From contig NZ_JABWRB020000009.1 of the NCBI RefSeq assembly GCF_014268745.2, forward strand, positions 1-59,498: a stretch of 59,498 nt of DNA, read 5' to 3'. A model generated the notes under the pieces. The model did no database searches and was not told the origin of the DNA. It worked only from the letters and a program-made list of their open reading frames with translations. Position numbers and translations under genes: made by a program. The stretch comes from Pseudomonas zanjanensis. Its GTDB lineage: Bacteria > Pseudomonadota > Gammaproteobacteria > Pseudomonadales > Pseudomonadaceae. This document shows positions 6,477 to 14,329 of the stretch, piece after piece. Every line of letters begins with the position of its first letter. Positions within the stretch are counted from its first letter, which is position 1.

Positions 6477-7261
6477 CCGGCAAACATCGCGACGCCTATT
6501 ACTGGCGCCTGGTCGCGACCGCCGCCAGCTTCGCCCTGTTCGGGCTGGGCGGGCTGTGCCTGCGTTTGCTGGTGTTCCCGTTGCTGGCCTGGTTGCCCGG
6601 AGATGCCAAGGCCCACCGACAAAGGGCTCGTCGCACCGTCGGGCGGTTGTTCTGGTTCTTTATCCGATTCATGGCCCGCACCGGGGTGCTCACCTACCAG
6701 ATCGATGGTGCCGAACGGCTCGGGCGTCCCGGACAGATGATCATTGCCAATCACCCGTCGCTGATCGACGTGGTGTTCCTGATCGGGCTGGTGCGCGACG
6801 CCAACTGCGTGGTCAAGCAAAGCCTGTGGGAGAATCCTTTCACCCGTGGTCCATTGCGTTCTACCCAATACATCAGCAACGACGGCAGCATGGACATGCT
6901 CGATGCCGCCAGCGACGCCTTGCAAAATGGCCAGACGCTGATCGTCTTTCCCGAAGGGACGCGCACCCAGCCAGGCCAGGTGCCGGCCTTTCATCGGGGG
7001 GCCGCGGCCATTGCCCTGCGGGGTGCGAAAATCCTCACGCCCGTCACGATCAAGGTCAACCCCACGACCCTGACCAAGGCCGAACCCTGGTATCGCATCC
7101 CTTGGTGTCGCGTGCACTTCAGTTTTCACGTCGGGGCCGATATAGACCCACAGGCGTTCGCCGCGCTCGGCCCGCCACCCCAGGCTTCGCGCAGGCTCAA
7201 CGATTTCTTGCATCACTATTACATCAAGGAGCTCGCCGAAGATGAGCGATCTGCACCGTGA
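6452..7261 (+). CDS. Lysophospholipid-type acyltransferase of APE cluster (PlsC-like, ApeD type)
   Basis: A 269-residue inner-membrane acyltransferase. A hydrophobic segment lies at about residues 20-48. The catalytic HX4D box is NHPSLID, followed by the substrate motif FPEGTR. PlsC-like enzymes move an acyl group from acyl-ACP or acyl-CoA to a hydroxyl acceptor. In APE clusters they are thought to help attach the polyene to its lipid anchor. The ATG at 6452 is chosen because the protein then begins MDLATQPVTG and overlaps the upstream gene by 25 bases, as is usual in this operon. It ends 20 bases inside the first acyl carrier gene. Confidence 0.9.
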   Translation: MDLATQPVTGKHRDAYYWRLVATAASFALFGLGGLCLRLLVFPLLAWLPGDAKAHRQRARRTVGRLFWFFIRFMARTGVLTYQIDGAERLGRPGQMIIANHPSLIDVVFLIGLVRDANCVVKQSLWENPFTRGPLRSTQYISNDGSMDMLDAASDALQNGQTLIVFPEGTRTQPGQVPAFHRGAAAIALRGAKILTPVTIKVNPTTLTKAEPWYRIPWCRVHFSFHVGADIDPQAFAALGPPPQASRRLNDFLHHYYIKELAEDERSAP

Positions 7262-7499
7262 CATCAAACAGCTGATCATCGAAGCCCTTGGCCTGGAAGA
7301 CATCGGCATCGACGACATCGGCGACCATCAGACCCTGTTCGGCGAAGGCCTGGGCCTGGACTCGGTGGATGCCCTGGAGCTTGGCCTGGCGATTCAGAAA
7401 AAATATGGCATCAAGATCGACGCCGACGCCAAGGACACCCGTAACCATTTCAGCAATGTGGCAAGCCTTGCGGCCTTCGTCACTGCAAAAAGCGCCTGA
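7242..7499 (+). CDS. apeE: Acyl carrier protein, aryl polyene pathway (first)
   Basis: An 85-residue acidic protein with the phosphopantetheine attachment motif GLDSVDALEL, Ser41 being the modified residue. It carries the growing polyene chain as a thioester between ketosynthase, ketoreductase and dehydratase. It overlaps the acyltransferase gene by 20 bases and is followed directly by a second carrier protein. Two dissimilar carriers in tandem are characteristic of APE clusters. Confidence 0.93.
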   Translation: MSDLHRDIKQLIIEALGLEDIGIDDIGDHQTLFGEGLGLDSVDALELGLAIQKKYGIKIDADAKDTRNHFSNVASLAAFVTAKSA

Positions 7500-7507
7500 G
7501 ACCGACC

Positions 7508-7762
7508 ATGCAAACTCGTGACGACATTTTCAACACCCTGCGTGATGCCCTGGTCGAACTCTTCGAACTGGACCCAGCACGCGTGACGCTGGAATCGAAC
7601 CTGTACCAGGACCTGGAAATCGACAGCATCGATGCGGTCGACCTGATCGATCACATCAAGCGCCAGACTGGCAAGAAAATCGCGGCCGAAGAATTCAAGT
7701 CGGTGCGCACCGTCAATGACGTGGTCGAGGCGGTCTATCGACTGGTCCAACCGGCCGCATGA
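7508..7762 (+). CDS. apeF: Acyl carrier protein, aryl polyene pathway (second)
   Basis: An 84-residue carrier with the attachment motif EIDSIDAVDL (Ser40). It is closer than the first carrier to standard fatty-acid ACP and ends in a short VYRLVQPAA tail. In the biochemically studied APE system the two carriers have different roles in starter loading and elongation; which does which here cannot be told from sequence. It overlaps the next membrane-protein gene by four bases (ATGA). Confidence 0.93.
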   Translation: MQTRDDIFNTLRDALVELFELDPARVTLESNLYQDLEIDSIDAVDLIDHIKRQTGKKIAAEEFKSVRTVNDVVEAVYRLVQPAA

Positions 7763-8304
7763 CCCGGCTGATTGGCCTCGGCCTGCTGCTGGCAGGCCTG
7801 CTGTACCCCTTTGCGGTGTATTTCGGCATGGAGCATTTCGCCCCGTGGCAGTTCGGGCTGCTGCTGGGGAGCCTGTGGCTGGCCCGGGCGTTGCTTGGCA
7901 AGGGCGGCGCCGGCAGCCGTTGGATGGCTGTCACGGCGATCGGTTTTTGTGTGTTGCTCGCGCTGTTCGACAGCCCGCTCCTGCTGCGCTGGTACCCGGT
8001 GCTGATCAGCGGGTTCATGCTCGGGCTGTTCGCCCTGAGCCTGAAATACGGCCCGCCGATGGTCGAACGCCTGGCCCGCCTGCGCGAACCGCAGCTGCCG
8101 GCCAAGGCCGTGGTGTATACCCGCCAGGTCACGGTGGCCTGGTGTGTGTTTTTCCTGTGTAACGGTTTGCTCGCCGCCGCCCTGACCATTTGGGCGCCGC
8201 TGAGCTGGTGGATGTTGTACACCGGCCTGATTTCCTACGGATTGATGGGGCTGCTGTTTGCCATTGAATGGCTCATACGACAACGGGTAAGAGGCCGCCC
8301 ATGA
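7759..8304 (+). CDS. Polytopic membrane protein of APE cluster (COG4648-like)
   Basis: A 181-residue integral inner-membrane protein with about five to six hydrophobic helices: residues 3-22, 28-44, 54-72, 76-96, 121-141 and 148-172. There is no catalytic motif. It corresponds to the small membrane protein that follows the carrier proteins in other APE operons (ApeG position). Function is unknown; a role in holding the acyltransferases or in translocation of the lipid is only inferred. Its last codons overlap the start of the ligase gene by four bases. Confidence 0.8.
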   Translation: MTRLIGLGLLLAGLLYPFAVYFGMEHFAPWQFGLLLGSLWLARALLGKGGAGSRWMAVTAIGFCVLLALFDSPLLLRWYPVLISGFMLGLFALSLKYGPPMVERLARLREPQLPAKAVVYTRQVTVAWCVFFLCNGLLAAALTIWAPLSWWMLYTGLISYGLMGLLFAIEWLIRQRVRGRP

Positions 8305-9980
8305 ATTGGATAACACTTGAGCAGATGTTGCTCAGGGCTCAGCCGGAACGCACCGTTACGGTCGCTCCGGCGCTGGATCATTCGCAACTGCGGGAGGCGG
8401 CGTTGTGCCTGGCGGCCGGCCTGCAAGCCAGGGGCGCGCGGCATGTGGCGGTGCACCTGGACGATGCCGCCGACCTGGCCATCGCCCTGCTCGGCGCTTG
8501 GCGTGCCGGGGTGCGGGTCCTGCTGCCCGCCGACCTGCAAGCGCAGACACGCCAGCGCTGGGCGGCGGACGTGGACCTGTGGCTGACCGACCAGCCCGGC
8601 GACACCCATCCCGGCGACGTGCGACACGCACCGATGGATGGCGCCGAACTGAACCTCGATCACTGTTGGCTGAGCCTGTGCACCTCCGGCTCCAGCGGCG
8701 AGCCCAAGCGCATCGAGAAAACCCTGCGGCAGTTGAGTAACGAAGTCCAGGCCCTGGAACAGCTGTGGGGCGCCGACCTCGGCCCGGCCTGCATGATCGG
8801 CAGCGTGGCCGCCCAGCACATCTACGGGCTGCTGTTCCGGGTGCTGTGGCCGCTGTGCGCCGGGCGTCCATTCATGCGTCGGCAACTGGCGTTTCCCGAG
8901 GACCTGCAACGGGCCAGCCGCGAACAACCGGCGTTCGCCTGGGTCGCCAGCCCGGCATTGCTCAAGCGCATGGGCGACAACCTCGATTGGCCGGCCCTGA
9001 GCAGCGTGCGCCGAGTGTTTTCCTCTGGCGGCGCCTTGCCCTCCGAGGCTGCACAAAGCTTGCAGCGACGCCTGGGACAATGGCCGACGGAAATTTTCGG
9101 CAGCTCGGAAACCGGCGGCATCGCCTGGCGCCAGGGCGGCGGATTGTGGCAACCCTTTGCCGGCGTTGAGTTGAGCCAGGACAGCGACGGCGCCTTGCTG
9201 ATCGCTTCGCCCTATCTGCCGGCCGGGCATGTGGAACATACCGCTGACGCAGCGCGGATCGCCGACGACGGGCGCTTCGAGCTGCTCGGGCGACTGGACC
9301 GTATCGTCAAGCTTGAAGAAAAACGCATTTCCCTGCCGATGCTGGAACAAGCATTGGTGGCCCACGACTGGGTCAGCGAAGCGCGATTGGGCGTGGTGCA
9401 GGAGAATCGTGCCTCCCTTGGCGCGCTGGTAGTGCTGAGTGATGCCGGCCTGCATGCCTTGCGCAACCAGGGCAGACGCGCCGTTACCGAGGGCCTGCGC
9501 CGGCACCTGAGCGCCCACTGCGAAACCCTCGCCCTGCCACGGCGCTGGCGCTGGCTGCGGCAGTTGCCGCTCAACGCCCAGGGCAAGTTGCCCCAGGCCG
9601 AGGTCGAGGCGCTGCTGCTGGCGCCACGTCCAAAAGGCCCCGAAGTCCTGGAGCGAGTCGAAACCGATGGGGAGTGGAGCCTGCAATTGATCGTGCCGCC
9701 AGACCTGGCGTACTTCAGCGGTCATTTTCCCTCCGCGCCGGTGTTGCCAGGCGTGGTGCAGGTCGACTGGGCCTTGAGCCTCGGCCGACAACTGCTGGAC
9801 CTGCCGCCCCGATTTGTCGGCATGGAAGTGCTGAAATTCCAGCAACTGGTGCGCCCCGGCGATGAAATCCAGCTGCACCTGCGTTTCGACCGCGAGCGCG
9901 GCAAGCTGTACTTTGCCTTCCGCAATGACACGGCGGTGTGCTCCAGTGGGCGGATTGTGTTGGGGGGCAACAATGCTTAG
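8301..9980 (+). CDS. AMP-dependent aryl-acid ligase fused to hotdog dehydratase (ApeH-ApeI fusion)
   Basis: A 559-residue two-domain protein. Residues 1 to about 435 form an acyl-adenylate ligase with the P-loop TSGSSGEPK (128-136) and the FGSSETGG motif. It should activate the aryl starter acid and load it on a carrier protein. Residues about 445-559 form a FabA/FabZ-like hotdog domain with YFSGHFPSAPVLPG (from Y471; catalytic-type H475), expected to dehydrate 3-hydroxyacyl-ACP. In the E. coli and Xenorhabdus APE systems these are separate proteins, ApeH and ApeI. The start at 8301 gives a four-base overlap with the upstream gene. A REPIN follows 18 bases after the stop. Confidence 0.9.
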   Translation: MNWITLEQMLLRAQPERTVTVAPALDHSQLREAALCLAAGLQARGARHVAVHLDDAADLAIALLGAWRAGVRVLLPADLQAQTRQRWAADVDLWLTDQPGDTHPGDVRHAPMDGAELNLDHCWLSLCTSGSSGEPKRIEKTLRQLSNEVQALEQLWGADLGPACMIGSVAAQHIYGLLFRVLWPLCAGRPFMRRQLAFPEDLQRASREQPAFAWVASPALLKRMGDNLDWPALSSVRRVFSSGGALPSEAAQSLQRRLGQWPTEIFGSSETGGIAWRQGGGLWQPFAGVELSQDSDGALLIASPYLPAGHVEHTADAARIADDGRFELLGRLDRIVKLEEKRISLPMLEQALVAHDWVSEARLGVVQENRASLGALVVLSDAGLHALRNQGRRAVTEGLRRHLSAHCETLALPRRWRWLRQLPLNAQGKLPQAEVEALLLAPRPKGPEVLERVETDGEWSLQLIVPPDLAYFSGHFPSAPVLPGVVQVDWALSLGRQLLDLPPRFVGMEVLKFQQLVRPGDEIQLHLRFDRERGKLYFAFRNDTAVCSSGRIVLGGNNA

Positions 9981-9998
9981 GCATCTGCACAAATCACT

Positions 9999-10096
9999 GT
10001 GGCGAGGGAGCTTGCTCCCGCTGGGCTGCGAAGCAGCCCCTGGTTTTGCAAGAGCGAGCGCTTCGCACTCGAGCGGGAGCAAGCTCCCTCGCCACA
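9999..10096. repeat. REPIN inside the aryl polyene cluster (first)
   Basis: GTGGCGAGGGAGCTTGCTCC and complement are separated by a centre of about 57 bases that differs from that of the 33-133 copy. It occupies almost the whole 140-base gap between the ligase-dehydratase gene and the glycosyltransferase gene. The neighbouring genes are otherwise overlapping, so it looks like an insertion. Confidence 0.9.
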
Positions 10097-10120
10097 ATGG
10101 ATTTGTGAAGGGCAGAAAAC

Positions 10121-10855
10121 ATGCATAACCCCTGCGCCGTCATCCCGGTCTACAACCACGAAACCGCCATCTCGGCGGTGGTCCTGGCGTTGCTCGCCAA
10201 CGGCCTGCCCTGTGTGCTGGTGGATGACGCCAGCAGCCCGGCGTGTGCCGCGGTGCTGGAACGGCTGGCCGAAGGCGAGCAGGTGCATCTGCTCAGGCTG
10301 GCCGTCAACCAGGGCAAGGGCGGTGCAGTGATGGCCGGCCTGCGCGAAGCCTCGCGCCTGGGTTTCAGCCATGCGCTGCAGGTGGACGCCGACGGACAGC
10401 ACGATCTTGGCGACGTGAAAACGTTCATCGAGCAATCCCGGGCCCACCCGGACGCGGTGATCTGTGGGTATCCGCACTACGACGCCAGCGTGCCGAAAGG
10501 CCGCCTGTATGCGCGCTACCTGACCCACGTCATGGTCTGGATCAACAGCCTGTCCCTGAAAATCCGCGACTCGATGTGCGGTTTTCGGGTCTATCCCTTG
10601 GCACCGACCCTGGCCGTGATCGACTCGGCCAACATCGGCAAGCGCATGGATTTCGACTCGGACATCCTCGTGCGCCTGGCCTGGCGCAATCAGCCGATGC
10701 ACTGGCTGCACACCCGGGTCCATTACCCCCAGGATGGGGTTTCGCACTTTCGCCTGTTCCACGACAACGTGCTGATTTCCAGCATGCACACCCGGTTGTT
10801 CTTCGGCATGCTGGTGCGCTTTCCCCTGATACTCTGGCGACGGTGGCGGGCATGA
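10121..10855 (+). CDS. Family 2 glycosyltransferase of APE cluster
   Basis: A 244-residue GT-A fold enzyme beginning CAVIPVYNHETAI, with the nucleotide-binding VDDAS and the metal-binding DAD (D89 to D91, in VDADGQHD). The C-terminal part (SSMHTRLFFGMLVRFPLIL) is hydrophobic and probably membrane-associated. It resembles the polyprenyl-phosphate or lipid glycosyltransferases found in APE clusters, where a sugar is part of the anchor. Donor and acceptor are unknown. The stop overlaps the next start (ATGA). Confidence 0.88.
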   Translation: MHNPCAVIPVYNHETAISAVVLALLANGLPCVLVDDASSPACAAVLERLAEGEQVHLLRLAVNQGKGGAVMAGLREASRLGFSHALQVDADGQHDLGDVKTFIEQSRAHPDAVICGYPHYDASVPKGRLYARYLTHVMVWINSLSLKIRDSMCGFRVYPLAPTLAVIDSANIGKRMDFDSDILVRLAWRNQPMHWLHTRVHYPQDGVSHFRLFHDNVLISSMHTRLFFGMLVRFPLILWRRWRA

Positions 10856-11796
10856 GTCTTCAGGCAGACAAACAGCATTGGGCCGACCGCCAGGAGCGCG
10901 GCAGTTACTGGCTGATGAAACTCACCGCCCTCGCCGCCAAGGTGCTCGGCCGGCGCTTGCTGACGCCGGTGCTATACGGCATCGTCCTGTACTTCTTCAT
11001 TTTCGGTCGTAGCGCCCGGCAGGCGGCCTGGCAATACCAGCAACGCCTGGCCGACTGGAGCGCACGTCCCGAATTGCGCCCGACCCGCTGGCGGGTGTTC
11101 GGGCAGTTCATGGCCTTTGCCGATTCCCTGCTCGATAAACTCGACGTCTGGAACGGCAAGCTGAGCATCGACCAGATCGAAATCGTCGACCCGGCGCTGT
11201 TGCGCAATCACCTGCGCGATGCCCGCGGACAAATGCTGGTGGGCGCGCACCTGGGCAACCTGGAGATGTGCCGGGCCCTGGCCGAGCTGGGCGAGAAAGT
11301 CACCATGAACGTGCTGGTGCACACCAAGCACGCCGAGCAGTTCAACCGCTTGCTGGGCGAAGCCGGCGCCACGCACCTGCGGCTGATCCAGGTCAGCGAA
11401 CTGGACCCGGTGATCATGTTGCAGCTGAGCGAACGCCTGGAGCGCGGCGAATGGCTGGCGATTGCTGGCGACCGCGTGCCGCTGCACGGCGGGCGCAGCG
11501 TGACCGTGGATTTCATGGGCCACCCGGCGGCATTCCCGCAAGGCCCGTGGTTGCTGGCCGGCCTGCTCAAATGCCCGGTCAACCTGCTGATGTGCCTCAA
11601 GCACGAGGGGCGCTATCGCGTCACCCTCGAACCCTTCGCCGATGCCGTGACGTGGAAGCGCAACGAGCGTGAGCAAGTGATCGCCCACTGGGCCGCCCGC
11701 TACGCCGAACGCCTGGCGCAATACTGCCTCCAGGGCCCGCAACAGTGGTTCAACTTTTACCCTTTCTGGAAGACCGATGACGATGCCCACTCTTGA
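10852..11796 (+). CDS. LpxL/HtrB-like lipid acyltransferase of APE cluster
   Basis: A 314-residue inner-membrane acyltransferase of the LpxL/HtrB superfamily. A hydrophobic N-terminal helix (about residues 20-48) precedes the catalytic HX4E box HLGNLE (H133, E138). The segment AGDRVPLHGGR fits the conserved second block. These enzymes acylate lipid A or related glycolipids. Here the enzyme probably esterifies the polyene or a fatty acid to the lipid carrier (ApeK position). It overlaps the ammonia-lyase gene by 20 bases. Confidence 0.88.
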   Translation: MSLQADKQHWADRQERGSYWLMKLTALAAKVLGRRLLTPVLYGIVLYFFIFGRSARQAAWQYQQRLADWSARPELRPTRWRVFGQFMAFADSLLDKLDVWNGKLSIDQIEIVDPALLRNHLRDARGQMLVGAHLGNLEMCRALAELGEKVTMNVLVHTKHAEQFNRLLGEAGATHLRLIQVSELDPVIMLQLSERLERGEWLAIAGDRVPLHGGRSVTVDFMGHPAAFPQGPWLLAGLLKCPVNLLMCLKHEGRYRVTLEPFADAVTWKRNEREQVIAHWAARYAERLAQYCLQGPQQWFNFYPFWKTDDDAHS

Positions 11797-13321
11797 GCCG
11801 GTAACCTTCGGCGAACGCCCCTTGCGCATTGAAGACGTGCTGGCCCTGGCCAACCGCCAGGCGCCGACGCAGTTGCAGGATGACCCGGCGTTCCGCCTGC
11901 GCATCGCCAAGGGTGCGCAATTCCTCGATTCCCTGCTGGACAAGGAAGGCGTGATCTACGGCGTGACCACCGGTTACGGCGACTCTTGCGTGGTGGCCGT
12001 GCCGCTGCACCACGTCGAGGCCCTGCCCCGTCACCTGTACACGTTCCACGGCTGCGGCTTGGGCAAGCTGCTCGACGCCCAGGCCACTCGCGCCGTGCTC
12101 GCGGCGCGTTTGCAGTCGCTGTGCCACGGCGTGTCGGGGGTGCGGGTGGAACTGCTGGAACGCCTCCAGGCCTTTCTCGAACACGACATCCTGCCGCTGA
12201 TTCCGGAAGAAGGTTCGGTGGGCGCCAGCGGCGATTTGACGCCGCTGTCCTACGTCGCCGCCACGCTTTCCGGCGAACGGGAGGTCATGTTCCGTGGCGA
12301 GCGCCGCCTGGCCGCCGACGTGCACCGTGAACTGGGCTGGACGCCGCTGGTGCTGCGGCCCAAGGAAGCCCTGGCGCTGATGAACGGCACCGCGGTGATG
12401 ACCGGCCTGGCCTGCCTGGCCTTCGCCCGCGCCGACTACCTGCTGCAATTGGCGACCCGCATCACCGCGCTGAACGTGGTCGCCCTGCAAGGCAACCCGG
12501 AACACTTCGATGAACGCCTGTTCGCCGCCAAACCACATCCGGGGCAGATGCAAGTCGCCGCGTGGCTGCGCAAGGACCTGGCAATCGACGCGCCGACCGC
12601 GCCACTGCATCGCCTGCAAGATCGCTATTCCCTGCGCTGCGCGCCGCATGTGCTCGGGGTATTGGCCGACAGCCTGGGCTGGCTGCGCGGGTTCATCGAA
12701 ACCGAACTCAACAGCGCCAACGACAACCCGATCATCGACGCCGAAGCCGAGCGCGTGCTCCATGGCGGGCATTTCTACGGCGGGCATATCGCCTTCGCCA
12801 TGGACAGCCTGAAGAACCTGGTGGCCAACGTCGCCGACCTGCTGGACCGGCAACTCGCGCTGCTGGTGGACGAGCGCTACAACCACGGCCTGCCGAGCAA
12901 CCTTTCCGGCGCCAGTGCCGAGCGAGCGATGCTCAACCACGGCTTCAAGGCCGTGCAGATCGGCACCAGCGCCTGGACCGCCGAAGCCCTGAAAAACACC
13001 ATGCCGGCCAGCGTGTTCTCGCGCTCCACCGAGTGCCACAACCAGGACAAGGTGAGCATGGGCACCATCGCCGCCCGGGATGCGATCCGCGTGCTGGAAC
13101 TGACCGAACAAGTGGCCGCCGCCACCTTGCTCGCCGCCAACCAGGGCGTCTGGCTGCGCAGCCGTGCCGAAGACGCACGTCCACTGCCACCGGCCCTGGC
13201 CGCCATGCACGAGCAACTGGCCGAGGATTTCCCTCCGGTCATCGAAGACCGCGCCCTGGAAGGCGAACTGCGCCTGTGCCTGCAACGTATCGCCGAGCAA
13301 CACTGGAGGCTGCATGCGTAG
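11777..13321 (+). CDS. HAL/PAL/TAL-family aromatic amino acid ammonia-lyase
   Basis: A 514-residue member of the MIO-dependent ammonia-lyase family. The self-cyclising triad Ala150-Ser151-Gly152 lies in GSVGASGDLTPLS. The catalytic Tyr loop is GVTTGYGDS, and NGTAVMTG and SANDNP are present. Members remove ammonia from His, Phe or Tyr. Inside an APE cluster the plausible job is to make a cinnamate- or coumarate-like aryl acid for the polyene head. The residue pair that I align with the substrate selector is Phe90-His91, which is neither the usual His-pair of histidine lyases nor the tyrosine-lyase pair, so substrate is open. It overlaps both neighbours by 8 to 20 bases. Confidence 0.9.
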   Translation: MTMPTLEPVTFGERPLRIEDVLALANRQAPTQLQDDPAFRLRIAKGAQFLDSLLDKEGVIYGVTTGYGDSCVVAVPLHHVEALPRHLYTFHGCGLGKLLDAQATRAVLAARLQSLCHGVSGVRVELLERLQAFLEHDILPLIPEEGSVGASGDLTPLSYVAATLSGEREVMFRGERRLAADVHRELGWTPLVLRPKEALALMNGTAVMTGLACLAFARADYLLQLATRITALNVVALQGNPEHFDERLFAAKPHPGQMQVAAWLRKDLAIDAPTAPLHRLQDRYSLRCAPHVLGVLADSLGWLRGFIETELNSANDNPIIDAEAERVLHGGHFYGGHIAFAMDSLKNLVANVADLLDRQLALLVDERYNHGLPSNLSGASAERAMLNHGFKAVQIGTSAWTAEALKNTMPASVFSRSTECHNQDKVSMGTIAARDAIRVLELTEQVAAATLLAANQGVWLRSRAEDARPLPPALAAMHEQLAEDFPPVIEDRALEGELRLCLQRIAEQHWRLHA

Positions 13322-13739
13322 CCAAGGTGTTTTGCACGTCGACACGCAGATCGTGGTGCCATTTTTCGACGTCGATTCGATGAACGTGGTCTGGCACGGC
13401 CATTACGTCAAATACCTGGAAGTGGCCCGCTGTGCCCTGCTCGACCTGATCGGCCACAACTACAACGACATGCTCGAATCGGGCCATGCGTGGCCGGTGA
13501 TCGACCTGCAGTTGCGCTACGTACGCGGTGCCGTGTTCGGCCAGGCCCTGACCGTGCGCGCCAGCCTGGTGGAGTGGGAAAACCGGCTGAAGATCAATTA
13601 CCTGATCAGTGACGCCGCGACAGGCGAACGCTTCACCCGGGCCAGTTCAGTGCAAGTGGCCGTGGACATGGCCACTCGCGAGATGCTGCTGGCCTCGCCA
13701 CGGGTCTTTGTCGAAGCCGTCGAGAGGAAACTGTCATGA
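13314..13739 (+). CDS. 4HBT-type acyl thioesterase of APE cluster
   Basis: A 141-residue hotdog thioesterase of the 4-hydroxybenzoyl-CoA thioesterase type. The active-site segment DVDSMNVVWHGHYVKYLE contains the conserved Asp and the WHGHY turn. Its natural role is to release acyl chains from CoA or ACP. In this pathway it may hydrolyse stalled or finished aryl polyenoyl-ACP. The ATG at 13314 is chosen because it overlaps the lyase stop by eight bases and gives the family length. The end overlaps the LolA-like gene by four bases. Confidence 0.9.
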   Translation: MRSQGVLHVDTQIVVPFFDVDSMNVVWHGHYVKYLEVARCALLDLIGHNYNDMLESGHAWPVIDLQLRYVRGAVFGQALTVRASLVEWENRLKINYLISDAATGERFTRASSVQVAVDMATREMLLASPRVFVEAVERKLS

Positions 13740-14329
13740 AGCGCCTGTTCATCTGGTTGCTGCTGTGCAGCCTGTCGCCGCTGGCCCAAGCGTTCGATCT
13801 ACAACAATTAAGTGACCAGCTGGCCCGCCCGGAGGTGATCCACGGCCAGTTCATCCAGGAAAAACACCTGCGCGCCCTGCCCCAACCCCTCACCAGCAAG
13901 GGCCGCTTCGTGCTGGCGAAAAACCACGGGCTGCTGTGGTTGCTGCAAACCCCGCTGCAACAGGACTACCGCATCACCGCCCAGGGCATCGCCCGGCGGG
14001 ACGGCAATGCCTGGCAAATGCTGCCGAACAAGAGTGCCGGCGCCGAGCAGAACCGGCTGTTCCTGGCGGTATTGCAGGGCGACAGCAGTGGCCTGCAACG
14101 GGATTTCGAGCTGAGCCTGTCGGGCGAGCCGCAGCAGTGGAAGCTCACCTTGACCCCGCGCTCGGTGCTGCTCAAGCAAGTCTTCAACCAGATCAACATC
14201 GACGGCGGCGAACTGGTCCAGCGCATCGAATTGCTGGAAACCCAGGGCGACAGCACCGTGCTGCGCATGCTGGACGCTACCGCCGCGCAACCTTTGAGCG
14301 AAGCGGAGCAACATGATTTTGCCGAGTGA
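13736..14329 (+). CDS. LolA-like outer membrane lipoprotein carrier of APE cluster
   Basis: A 197-residue periplasmic protein. The signal peptide is RLFIWLLLCSLSPLAQA, with predicted cleavage after residue 19 or so. The mature part has the LolA-like start LQQLSDQLARPEVIHGQFIQ, recognised in APE and xanthomonadin-type clusters (DUF2092/LolA-like fold). It probably ferries the lipid-linked polyene from the inner membrane to the outer membrane, working with the MMPL transporter and the lipoprotein downstream. It overlaps the next gene by 17 bases. Confidence 0.88.
   Translation: MKRLFIWLLLCSLSPLAQAFDLQQLSDQLARPEVIHGQFIQEKHLRALPQPLTSKGRFVLAKNHGLLWLLQTPLQQDYRITAQGIARRDGNAWQMLPNKSAGAEQNRLFLAVLQGDSSGLQRDFELSLSGEPQQWKLTLTPRSVLLKQVFNQINIDGGELVQRIELLETQGDSTVLRMLDATAAQPLSEAEQHDFAE

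Noticed and set aside
8235..10097. Very long minus-strand open frame opposite the ligase-dehydratase gene
   Set aside because: GC-rich antisense frame; the plus strand encodes clear AMP-ligase and hotdog motifs, and the antisense protein is a low-complexity Gln/Ala/Arg mix.
11750..13345. Long minus-strand frame opposite the ammonia-lyase
   Set aside because: Antisense shadow; the MIO motif and overlaps identify the plus-strand gene.
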